Positions 6,571 through 13,950 of a stretch of 21,338 nt of DNA are shown here, piece by piece. This DNA is from a virus. The notes beneath the pieces are model-generated. The model saw nothing but the letters and a program-made list of their open reading frames with translations. It ran no database searches and was not told where the DNA came from. The stretch is taken from the IMG/VR virus record IMGVR_UViG_3300022752_000454, positions 1-21,338 of that record. One strand, written 5' to 3'. Made by a program: the position numbers and the translations under genes. Position 1 is the stretch's first letter. Each line of letters starts with the position of its first letter.

Positions 6571-7941
6571 TTGGATACAAGTGCAGTAGTCTTACATAAA
6601 CTACTAGCTGAGCAAAATCTTGAATTATGGGCAAGACTAAAGCTAGTATTTTTAGACCCTGCGTATAGCTCTCTTTATAGTGTAATCAATAAACATTACG
6701 AAAAGTACAATAGTGTACCTTCATTTGATGATTTAACACTTACGTTAAGGGAGGGACCAGCGTCTAAAGCGTTAGCAACTCTTCGTTTAACGGAAGTTCC
6801 TGATGTTAGTGCTGAAATAGCGTTAGATGCATTAATAGACCAATATACACAAAATGAAACCGTAAAATTATTAGATAAATTTGTTGACAAACTACCACTA
6901 TATGATAGCAATGAAATAAAAGAAAGTTTAGCTACAATAGCTATGACTATAGAAGAAAAAACTCACACTAGTGAAAAAGTATTTACTATGGCCGATATGA
7001 TGTTATTCAGGCATCCTAATGAACTAGAAAAAGAACGTGTTTATTTAGGCCTTAATAATACTTTTGATGCTGTTCTTGGAGGTGTTGCCAGACAAGAACT
7101 TATACTTATTGGTGGTAAGCGAGGCAGTGGTAAATCTATTACTAGTAGTAATATTTTTGTTAATCAGTATGAAAATGGTTTTTCAAGTATCTATTTTTCT
7201 ATAGAAATGACTGCTTATGAAGTTATGGAACGCAATTTATCAATATTAGCTGGTGTTGATTTGCAAAGATTAAAACAAAATAAGCTAACTGATGAAGAAG
7301 TATTAAAAGTAGTAAAAAGTCGTGCAAGTATGTTTGAAAACTCAGATCAAACAGTAATGGATTTTTTACGTCATCGTGATAGATTTAAATTTGAAGAAAA
7401 TTTAGTAAGAAATCATGAATTAAAAATTGATAATCAGATGATTATAGTTGATGATAGAGATTTAACAATTAGTAGCATTGATTTACATATAGGTAAAGCA
7501 AAAGCTAAATTTGGAGAAAAACTACAAGTAGTTGTTGTAGATTATCTAAATCAAATCGTAATTGAAGGCAGTGATATGTATGACTGGAAACCACAAATAG
7601 AAGTTAGCAAAAAATTAAAAAATTTAGCTAGAAAATATGAAATTGTTTTAGTAAGTCCTTATCAAATAGATGCAAGCGGCGAAGCTAGATTTGCTAAAGG
7701 TATTCTTGATGCTGCTGATATTGCACTAGTAATGGAAGCACATGATAAAACTACTGGTGCAATTACGTTTGAAACTACTAAAATTCGTGGTGGTAAAGAA
7801 ATGAGATTTACCTGCCCGATTGATTGGGAAACATTAAGAATTAGTCCGCAATCTATAGATAAGCCAGAGCATAAAGAAACAGTTAAAAGAGCAACAAAAA
7901 AGAAAGATGATTCTAGTGCAGACTTACCCTGGAATGCATAA
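6571..7941 (+). CDS. Replicative DNA helicase, DnaB/gp41-type (RecA-fold)
   Basis: Encodes 456 aa. Residues 1-125 resemble the helical N-terminal domain of DnaB (LLAEQNLELWARLKLVFLDP). The RecA-type ATPase core follows: Walker A GGKRGSGKS (181-189), Walker B VVVVDYLNQI with D324, then SPYQIDASGEARFAKGILDA and the C-terminal IRGGKEMRF finger region. The enzyme is a hexameric ring that unwinds the fork and works with the primase encoded next. The start is TTG at 6571: an in-frame TGA at 6550 and absence of any ATG/GTG between leave no better choice, and the next ATG would remove the N-terminal domain. AGTAGG at 6559-6564 is a modest Shine-Dalgarno, 6 nt away. The Lys/Asp-rich tail ends DLPWNA, a possible partner-binding peptide. 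Confidence 0.93.
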   Translation: MDTSAVVLHKLLAEQNLELWARLKLVFLDPAYSSLYSVINKHYEKYNSVPSFDDLTLTLREGPASKALATLRLTEVPDVSAEIALDALIDQYTQNETVKLLDKFVDKLPLYDSNEIKESLATIAMTIEEKTHTSEKVFTMADMMLFRHPNELEKERVYLGLNNTFDAVLGGVARQELILIGGKRGSGKSITSSNIFVNQYENGFSSIYFSIEMTAYEVMERNLSILAGVDLQRLKQNKLTDEEVLKVVKSRASMFENSDQTVMDFLRHRDRFKFEENLVRNHELKIDNQMIIVDDRDLTISSIDLHIGKAKAKFGEKLQVVVVDYLNQIVIEGSDMYDWKPQIEVSKKLKNLARKYEIVLVSPYQIDASGEARFAKGILDAADIALVMEAHDKTTGAITFETTKIRGGKEMRFTCPIDWETLRISPQSIDKPEHKETVKRATKKKDDSSADLPWNA

Positions 7942-7943
7942 AT

Positions 7944-8795
7944 ATGTCAGATCCAGTATTAGAGATATTAAATAAAAATAATTTAAGTTTTAAAGTTAGC
8001 GGCAGAGACTATTTAATAAAATGTTTAAATCCAGAACACGAAGATACTAATCCTAGTTTTAGAATTGATCGTGTTACTGGTATTGCTCACTGTTTTAGCT
8101 GTGGTTTTAAAACTAATATTTTTAAATATTTTGGTATTTTTACTAATCCAGTACCACTTAAAATACTAAATCTTAAAAAGAAACTTGCCGAACTTAGAAT
8201 AAATCCAGAACAAGAACTTCCACCAGGTTATACTCCTTGGACTAAACCATTTCGTGGAATCACTGCACAAACACTTAAGCATTTTGGTGCATTTTATACA
8301 AATCAAGTAGAAAAACTACAAGATAGAATAATATTTCCAGTCAAAGATATTACAAATAAAATAAAAGTATTTGTTGGACGACATACTCTAAGTAATGGAA
8401 ATCCTAGATATTTAAATTATCCTAGCGGTGTGGAACTACCGGTATATCCTAGTTTTTTAGAAAAACCACAAAAAAGTTTGATTCTAGTAGAAGGTATTTT
8501 TGATATGTTAAACCTTTATGATAAAGGAATTAAAAATGCAATATGCTGCTTTGGAACAAATACACTACAAAATTCAACAAAACAAAAATTACTACCATTT
8601 AAAGCACAAGGTGTTACGCATGTATATATATTATTTGATGGCGATGAAGCAGGAGAAAAAGCAGCAAAACAACTTAAGCCAACACTAGAACAAGATGAAT
8701 TTATTGTAGAGATAATTAAATTACCAGAAGGTACTGATCCTGGTGAACTTTCTAAAGAAGATGTAGATAGTATAAGAGAGTATATAACAAAATGA
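7944..8795 (+). CDS. DNA primase, DnaG-type (zinc finger plus TOPRIM)
   Basis: Encodes 283 aa, shorter than bacterial DnaG (about 580 aa) and typical of phage primases. The N-terminal zinc-binding site is C27, H32, C50 and C53 (CLNPEH and HCFSCGF). A linker with the RNA-polymerase-type basic region follows (QDRIIFPVKD, FVGRHT). The TOPRIM fold carries E183 in LILVEGIFDML and the metal-binding acids D232 and D234 in LFDGDEAGEKAA, then EGTDPGEL. It makes RNA primers on the lagging strand. No C-terminal helicase-interaction domain is evident; contact with the helicase may use the short C-terminal helix. It begins 2 nt after the helicase stop and overlaps the polymerase by 4 nt (ATGA), so the three fork genes are translationally linked. 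Confidence 0.93.
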   Translation: MSDPVLEILNKNNLSFKVSGRDYLIKCLNPEHEDTNPSFRIDRVTGIAHCFSCGFKTNIFKYFGIFTNPVPLKILNLKKKLAELRINPEQELPPGYTPWTKPFRGITAQTLKHFGAFYTNQVEKLQDRIIFPVKDITNKIKVFVGRHTLSNGNPRYLNYPSGVELPVYPSFLEKPQKSLILVEGIFDMLNLYDKGIKNAICCFGTNTLQNSTKQKLLPFKAQGVTHVYILFDGDEAGEKAAKQLKPTLEQDEFIVEIIKLPEGTDPGELSKEDVDSIREYITK

Positions 8796-11071
8796 AAATT
8801 GCTGTAATTGATAAAGCACCTAGTCGCACAAAATATGAAAATTATTTTGAGTTTGAATTTGAATTATTTCATATGAGTTCGCAACCAGTTACTAAATTAC
8901 TAAAAAAAGATGTAGATTTAGATATTGATACTGATCTCTATGATTTAGTAATCTTGGTGGGTGCTGAGGCGGCTAAAGAATATGCTAAAGTTACCAGTGT
9001 AACTAATTATGCTGGTCAACTAATAAACAATAAATTTATACCAATTAGTAACCCAGCAATGTTAGCATTTAAACCTGAAGGTAAACCAGATTTTGAGCGT
9101 AGTATAGACAAAATCCATAAATATATTAGTGGAGAAAGTAAAGTAAATAAAACTGGTAATTTTTGCGGCATCAATAGTGAACAAGAAGCACAGGAATTTT
9201 TACAAGAAGTTTTAGAAAATGCTCAGGGCGTAGTTGCCATAGATACAGAAACTACAGGATTATATCCCAGAGATGGATATGTACTTGGTATTAGTATTAG
9301 TTATAAACCTAATCATGGCAGATATATTAGTTGTGATTGCTTAAGTGAAACTAATGCAGAACTATTACAACAAATTTGCAAACAATTTACTGTAGTTTTT
9401 CATAACATGAAATTTGATTATAAAATGCTAAAATTTCATTTAGACATAGAATTTGATCGTAATCGTGTACATGATACCATGGTTATGCACTACGTACTAG
9501 ATGAAACAGATGGTCATGGCTTAAAAGAACTAGCATTAAAATATACGGACTATGGGGATTATGACTCTAAACTAGATGAATTTAAGCGTGAGTATTGTCG
9601 TCAGCATGGTATACTCAATGAAAATTTTACTTATGATCTTATACCATTTGATATTATCAGTGAATATGCCGCAATAGACACAGCAGTTACACTAGAACTT
9701 TATAATAAATTTTGGCCGATTATTCAAAAAAATGATAAATTACATTATGTATATACAGAAATATTAATTCCAGGAACACTATTCTTAATGGATATGGAAG
9801 AAATAGGTATTCCTATTAGTCGTGAACGTATGCAATTAGCCGATAAATATCTTAGCGAAGAAATTCAAAAAGCTAAAGAATATATTTATACATTTGATGA
9901 AGTAAAGCTTTTTGAAAAGAATGAAGGCAAAATTTTTAATCCTAATAGTGTTATGCAGCTAAGAACAATCTTATTTGACTATTTAGGATTAACACCAACT
10001 GGAAAGAAAACGGCTACAGGCGCTATTTCAACAGACGCAGAAGTACTAGAGCAATTAAGTGAAGAACATGAACTTCCTAAAGCAATATTACAAGTTAGAA
10101 AATTATCAAAAATCCAAAATACTTATATACATAAAATTCTTCCAGAGTTAGATCGTGATGATAGGATACGTACTAATTTTAATCTTATCTTTACCACTAG
10201 TGGTCGTTTATCTAGTAGTGGAAAGTTTAATGCACAGCAAATTCCTAGAGATGATCCTATTATCAAAGGTTGTATTAAAGCTTCAGAAGGCTATAAGATT
10301 GTTTCGCAAGATTTAAGAACTGCTGAGATGTATTATGCTGCTGTATTAAGTGGGGATAAAAACTTACAAAAAGTATTTACTGATGGTGGCGACTTTCATA
10401 GTTCAATAGCTAAAATGGTATTTGACCTACCCTGTGAAGTTGATCAGGTAAAAAAGCTATATCCAGATATGCGTCAAAGTGCTAAGGCTATTAGTTTTGG
10501 TATTTTATATGGATCAGGAGCAGATAAAGTTAGTGTAACAGTTACTAAAGCAACAGGCCAACACTATCCAGTAGAACGTGCCCGTGAAGATATTAAGCAG
10601 TATTTTACAACATTTAAAAAACTAAAGCAATGGCTTGATAGTAGAAAACAATTTATTGAACAAAATGGATATACTTACAGCTTTTTTGGCAGAAAAAGAC
10701 GCTTACCTAATGTATTCAGCAGTGACCGAGGAATCGCAGCCCACGAAGTACGTAGTGGAATTAATTCGGAAATCCAATCCCTTGCAAGTGACGTTAACTT
10801 ACTCGGAGCTATTAAAACTGCTAGAACAGTTAGAGAACGTAAACTTGACGCAAGAATCTTCATGCTTGTCCATGACTCAATCGTGGCACTTGTTAAGGAC
10901 AATGACGTAGATGAATACTGTAGTATACTACGCGAATGTACACAATATGACTGGGGTTGTAATATTAGTGGATTTCCTATTGGCGTTGATCAGGATATAG
11001 GAGATGACTATAGCTTTGGAAGTTTTGAGAAAACCTATAGGATTAGCGGCACTGGTTTGGCCCGTATTTAG
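8792..11071 (+). CDS. DNA polymerase, family A, with 3'-5' exonuclease and a degenerate UDG-like N-terminal region
   Basis: Encodes 759 aa. Residues 45-115 resemble a family-4 uracil-DNA glycosylase fold (VILVGAEAAKEYA, then ISNPAMLAFKPEG where an HP motif is usual); this is probably inactive. The proofreading domain has Exo I D151/E153 (IDTETTG), Exo II D209 (FHNMKFDYKM) and Exo III Y292/D296 (YAAIDTAVTL). The polymerase domain has motif A with D507 and E512 (SQDLRTAEMYY), motif B R561-K565-F569 (RQSAKAISFGILYG) and motif C H694-D695 (MLVHDSIV). F569, at the dideoxy-discrimination site, predicts ddNTP exclusion as in E. coli Pol I rather than T7. There is no 5' nuclease domain; that activity is supplied at 17549. 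No intein or intron interrupts the gene. It is the replicative polymerase; a processivity partner was not identified. Confidence 0.95.
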   Translation: MKIAVIDKAPSRTKYENYFEFEFELFHMSSQPVTKLLKKDVDLDIDTDLYDLVILVGAEAAKEYAKVTSVTNYAGQLINNKFIPISNPAMLAFKPEGKPDFERSIDKIHKYISGESKVNKTGNFCGINSEQEAQEFLQEVLENAQGVVAIDTETTGLYPRDGYVLGISISYKPNHGRYISCDCLSETNAELLQQICKQFTVVFHNMKFDYKMLKFHLDIEFDRNRVHDTMVMHYVLDETDGHGLKELALKYTDYGDYDSKLDEFKREYCRQHGILNENFTYDLIPFDIISEYAAIDTAVTLELYNKFWPIIQKNDKLHYVYTEILIPGTLFLMDMEEIGIPISRERMQLADKYLSEEIQKAKEYIYTFDEVKLFEKNEGKIFNPNSVMQLRTILFDYLGLTPTGKKTATGAISTDAEVLEQLSEEHELPKAILQVRKLSKIQNTYIHKILPELDRDDRIRTNFNLIFTTSGRLSSSGKFNAQQIPRDDPIIKGCIKASEGYKIVSQDLRTAEMYYAAVLSGDKNLQKVFTDGGDFHSSIAKMVFDLPCEVDQVKKLYPDMRQSAKAISFGILYGSGADKVSVTVTKATGQHYPVERAREDIKQYFTTFKKLKQWLDSRKQFIEQNGYTYSFFGRKRRLPNVFSSDRGIAAHEVRSGINSEIQSLASDVNLLGAIKTARTVRERKLDARIFMLVHDSIVALVKDNDVDEYCSILRECTQYDWGCNISGFPIGVDQDIGDDYSFGSFEKTYRISGTGLARI

Positions 11072-11570
11072 ATTAGGAGAAAAGGAGCCGTATACTAGCA
11101 ATAAATTAACTTTTTATACTAGTGAATATATTGACTTAGATGACCCTAAATTGTTTAATCGCTATAGAATTGTAGATGATAAAAATATTGACAAGCCTAC
11201 ACTAGGGCTGCGTAGGCTTGTTCTTAAACAACAAAAAGTTAAATTATTTCCTATTGGTTCAGCAATATATTTTTTACAAGATATTATTAAATTAGCTAAA
11301 TCAACAACTTGGTTTATTGATACGCAAGGACAAATATTTCAACATAAAAAACTTGTGCGCGCTAAACTAAAAACATATAAAATTCGTCAAATTTTACCTG
11401 CTACAGGAATAGGCTGTGTTTTAGAAGTTGAAGGTTTAAGTGAAAGATTTAAAAGTTTACAAATACCTAAAGAGTACGAACTATATGCAGGTATACTACA
11501 ATATAATAATTGTAATCTGTTATATGGATATTATTCTGAATCTATTCATCCAACATGGAGATTAGTATGA
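11004..11570 (+). CDS. Unknown protein between polymerase and SF2 helicase (start uncertain)
   Basis: Encodes up to 188 aa from ATG 11004, which overlaps the polymerase 3' end by 68 nt. The overlapping first 23 residues read like a by-product of the polymerase frame, so the true start is doubtful. A good Shine-Dalgarno (AAAGGAG, 11081-11087) lies downstream of the polymerase stop, but no ATG, GTG, TTG or CTG follows it in this frame; TTG 11025 and CTG 11052 are alternatives upstream. The body is alpha/beta with strands and aromatics (IGSAIYFLQDIIKLAKSTTW, WFIDTQGQIFQHKK, CVLEVEGLSERF, LLYGYYSES). No catalytic motif is evident and I cannot name a family. It ends with a 4-nt ATGA overlap with the helicase. 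A perfect 10-bp inverted repeat lies within (11191-11221). Confidence 0.65.
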   Translation: MTIALEVLRKPIGLAALVWPVFRLGEKEPYTSNKLTFYTSEYIDLDDPKLFNRYRIVDDKNIDKPTLGLRRLVLKQQKVKLFPIGSAIYFLQDIIKLAKSTTWFIDTQGQIFQHKKLVRAKLKTYKIRQILPATGIGCVLEVEGLSERFKSLQIPKEYELYAGILQYNNCNLLYGYYSESIHPTWRLV

Positions 11571-12859
11571 AAGCTATTATAACTAATAGAATCTATATGG
11601 ATGATCCTGGAAAATTAAAAAGTAAATTTATTACAGATAATCTTACGTATAAATTTAAGAAAAATACCGGCAGTAAAAAATTTAATTTAATAGAAACAAT
11701 TAGAAATTATAAACTATTATCAAAAGGTATATTAAGTATACCACAAGGTAGATTAGATTTAATACCTGAAGGATATGAAATAGTAGATAAACGCGTAATA
11801 AATTTAGTACCATTTCCAAAACCTAAATATTTATTACGTGAAGATCAATTAGCTGTTTATAATGAAGCTAATGATACTTGTTTTATCAACGCACTAGTAG
11901 GTTGGGGTAAAACATTTACGGCATTACACATTGCCCATAAATGGGGTCAAAAAACATTAATAATTACACATACAACAGCTCTTAGAGATCAATGGTGTGA
12001 TGAAATTAAAGTATTATTTGGAATTGACCCAGGAATTATAGGAAGCGGTCAATATGATATAGAAGATCATTGTATAGTTGTAGGAAATGTACAAAGTATT
12101 GTTAAATATCTTGATAAAATAAATAAAGAATTTGGTACAATTATACTAGATGAAGCACATCACTGTCCAGCAACTACTTTTAGTACAACTATAGATAGTT
12201 TTCATGCTAGATATAGGCTAGCTCTTAGTGGTACTATGGAACGTAAAGACGGTAAACATGTATTTTTTAGTGATTATTTTGGTAATACTATATTTCGTCC
12301 AAAACAGGCAAACACTCTTAATCCTATTATACATATAGTAAAAAGTAATATAAGTCTTAAAACTGGTGTAACTTGGGTTGAAAAAATTAATAATTTAACT
12401 CAAAGCGATTATTACAGACAATTTATTAGTGCAATAGCAAACTACCATATAAATAAAGGACATAGTGTTCTTATAGTAGCAGATAGAGTAGAATTTTTAG
12501 AGGCAGTCAAAAATTATGTTGGAGAAACCTGTTTGCTGGTTACTGGCGACACCAGCTATGAAGAAAGACAATATGCTAAAGAGCAAATCTTATCCAAACA
12601 AAAAATGTGCATTGCTGGTAGTAGACAAATCTTTAGTGAAGGAATCTCTATCAATGCGCTTAGTTGCGTTATCTTAGCAGTACCAATGAGTAATGATAGT
12701 TTATTAGAACAAATTATTGGTAGAATTATGCGCGAATATCCAAATAAATTACAACCAATAGTAGTTGATATTCAATTTAGTGGATGGGCAGATAAAAAAC
12801 AAAATAATGATAGGTTAGGACTATATATCAAAAAAGGCTGGGAAGTACAATTGGTCTAA
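11567..12859 (+). CDS. SF2 DEAH-box DNA helicase (T5 D10-/UvsW-like)
   Basis: Encodes 430 aa from ATG 11567, preferred over ATG 11555 because GGAG at 11557-11560 sits 6 nt upstream. Superfamily 2 motifs are complete: Q-like YLLREDQLAVYNEA, motif I GWGKT (112-116), Ia LIITHTTALRDQW, motif II DEAHH (195-199), motif III SGT (221-223), motif V SRQIFSEGISI and motif VI QIIGRIMRE (from 382). The N-terminal 90 residues are the substrate-recognition part. UvsW-type enzymes of T4 and the D10 helicase of T5 branch-migrate Holliday junctions and remodel stalled forks; position after the polymerase agrees with D10. It is translated by ATGA coupling with the gene before it. The C-terminus has no zinc finger. 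Confidence 0.9.
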   Translation: MKAIITNRIYMDDPGKLKSKFITDNLTYKFKKNTGSKKFNLIETIRNYKLLSKGILSIPQGRLDLIPEGYEIVDKRVINLVPFPKPKYLLREDQLAVYNEANDTCFINALVGWGKTFTALHIAHKWGQKTLIITHTTALRDQWCDEIKVLFGIDPGIIGSGQYDIEDHCIVVGNVQSIVKYLDKINKEFGTIILDEAHHCPATTFSTTIDSFHARYRLALSGTMERKDGKHVFFSDYFGNTIFRPKQANTLNPIIHIVKSNISLKTGVTWVEKINNLTQSDYYRQFISAIANYHINKGHSVLIVADRVEFLEAVKNYVGETCLLVTGDTSYEERQYAKEQILSKQKMCIAGSRQIFSEGISINALSCVILAVPMSNDSLLEQIIGRIMREYPNKLQPIVVDIQFSGWADKKQNNDRLGLYIKKGWEVQLV

Positions 12860-12869
12860 AAATTTTAAC

Positions 12870-12898
12870 TTGTTATCATTATCTAGTCATGATATAAT
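12870..12898 (+). promoter_or_regulatory. Sigma70-like promoter for the SSB operon (leaderless transcript predicted)
   Basis: TTGTTA (12870-12875), 17-bp spacer, TATAAT (12893-12898). The expected start site is 12904-12905 and the downstream ATG begins at 12904, so the mRNA should be leaderless. A small dyad (TATCAT at 12874-12879, ATGATA at 12889-12894) straddles the spacer and -10 and could be an operator. Confidence 0.8.
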
Positions 12899-12903
12899 AT
12901 AAT

Positions 12904-13260
12904 ATGAATCAAAGAAATGTTTTTACATTTAATCTAGCAAAATTAGAATCTATGGCTAATTCTAGCCAAGTTCAGCTAGTAGAATTATTAGAAGATTATT
13001 ATAAAGGATTTAAATATAAATTATCAGGAAGTAGTTATTTAATAAATCCTGGTCAGCTTTTCTTTGATCGTAATATAGATATACTATTTAAAGCACAGTA
13101 TATACGATTAGCGGGTCGAAGAAGTTATCAGCAATATAAAGATTTAGGATATAAACATCTAGATTTAAGTTATTTTCCAGACCTAAATTTACAAGCAATA
13201 AAATATAATCCGCTATTAATAACAGAAAACAACAAAATATACTTCAAATACGAGGAATAA
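12904..13260 (+). CDS. Unknown protein (118 aa), leaderless, co-transcribed with SSB
   Basis: Encodes 118 aa with a basic, Tyr-rich composition. A predicted helical N-terminal third (residues about 8-32, QVQLVELLEDYYKGF) precedes alternating strand-like segments (YKLSGSSYLINPGQLFFDR, DILFKAQYIRLAGRRSYQQY) and a C-terminal strand (NNKIYFKYEE). No motif I know is present. It is the first gene of the operon that encodes the single-stranded DNA-binding protein and its stop codon is immediately followed by the SSB ATG. Its own ATG falls at the predicted transcription start, so it lacks a Shine-Dalgarno. A partner of SSB or an autoregulator is possible on position alone; I do not infer a function. 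Confidence 0.75.
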   Translation: MNQRNVFTFNLAKLESMANSSQVQLVELLEDYYKGFKYKLSGSSYLINPGQLFFDRNIDILFKAQYIRLAGRRSYQQYKDLGYKHLDLSYFPDLNLQAIKYNPLLITENNKIYFKYEE

Positions 13261-13899
13261 ATGGCACTTAGTTTTAAACAAACAAAAGGTAAAGCATTAT
13301 CAAGTAAAGTAGAAACCTATGAATATAAAGATGGCGAAAATATAGTTAGATTAATTGGCGGAGTTCTTCCTAGATATATTTACTGGTTAAAAGGTACTAA
13401 CAATAAAGATATTCCGGTTGAGTGTTTGGCATTTAGTAGAGATAAGGAAAAATTTGATAATCTAGAAAAGGATTATGTACCAGACTATTATCCGGATTTA
13501 CGTTGCACTTGGAGTTATTCTATTAATTGTCTAGATCCTAAGGATGGAAAAGTTAAAGCTTTAAATCTTAAAAAGAAACTATTTGAACAAATAGTTACAG
13601 CTGCAGAAGATTTAAATGATCCTACGGACTATGATACAGGTTGGGATGTAGTATTTAAACGTGTAAAAACTGGCCCACTTCCATTTAATGTTGAATATAC
13701 ACTACAAGTTCTGCGCTGCAAACCACGACCACTTAGTGCCGAAGAACGAAAATTAGCTGATTCTGCACAAAGTATTGATGAAAAATTTCCTAGACCAACA
13801 GCAGAAGAAGTTAAAGCTCTACTAGATAAAATTGCCGAACAGGGTGATGATGATAGTGGTAGTGATAGCGAACAAGAAGCTGTTAAAGAATTAGGTTAA
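13261..13899 (+). CDS. Single-stranded DNA-binding protein, gp32-like
   Basis: Encodes 212 aa. The N-terminus MALSFKQTKGKALSSKVETY is followed by an OB-fold-like core with NIVRLIGGVLPRYIYWLKG, KDYVPDYYPDLRC and TWSYSINCLDPKDGKVKAL, then DTGWDVVFKRVKTGPLPFNV and YTLQVLRCKP, the pattern of T4 gp32-type phage SSBs. The last 20 residues are acidic (GDDDSGSDSEQEAVKELG), as in SSB tails that recruit partners. The classical zinc site is not clearly complete: Cys residues are present but spaced differently. It coats single strands at the fork and in recombination. In T5 order this is the place of D11. A strong Shine-Dalgarno (GAGGAA, 13251-13256) and the terminator immediately after suit an abundant protein. 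Confidence 0.8.
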   Translation: MALSFKQTKGKALSSKVETYEYKDGENIVRLIGGVLPRYIYWLKGTNNKDIPVECLAFSRDKEKFDNLEKDYVPDYYPDLRCTWSYSINCLDPKDGKVKALNLKKKLFEQIVTAAEDLNDPTDYDTGWDVVFKRVKTGPLPFNVEYTLQVLRCKPRPLSAEERKLADSAQSIDEKFPRPTAEEVKALLDKIAEQGDDDSGSDSEQEAVKELG

Positions 13900-13905
13900 A
13901 TAGTG

Positions 13906-13934
13906 GCCCAGTAATGAAAGTTACTGGGCTTTTT
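13906..13934 (+). terminator. Intrinsic terminator after SSB
   Basis: A 9-bp perfect stem (GCCCAGTAA at 13906-13914 with TTACTGGGC at 13921-13929), 6-nt loop, then five T residues. It begins 6 nt after the SSB stop. The sbcD-like gene starts only 16 nt downstream, with no visible promoter between. Confidence 0.87.
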
Positions 13935-13950
13935 CATCACAGGAAAAATA

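Noticed and set aside
9141-11071. Intein or intron in the polymerase gene
   Set aside because: All exonuclease and polymerase motifs occur at normal spacing with no inserted splicing or endonuclease motif.
12535-12556. GCTGGT/ACCAGC inverted repeat in the SF2 helicase gene
   Set aside because: Six base pairs with a 10-nt loop is expected by chance in a window of this length.
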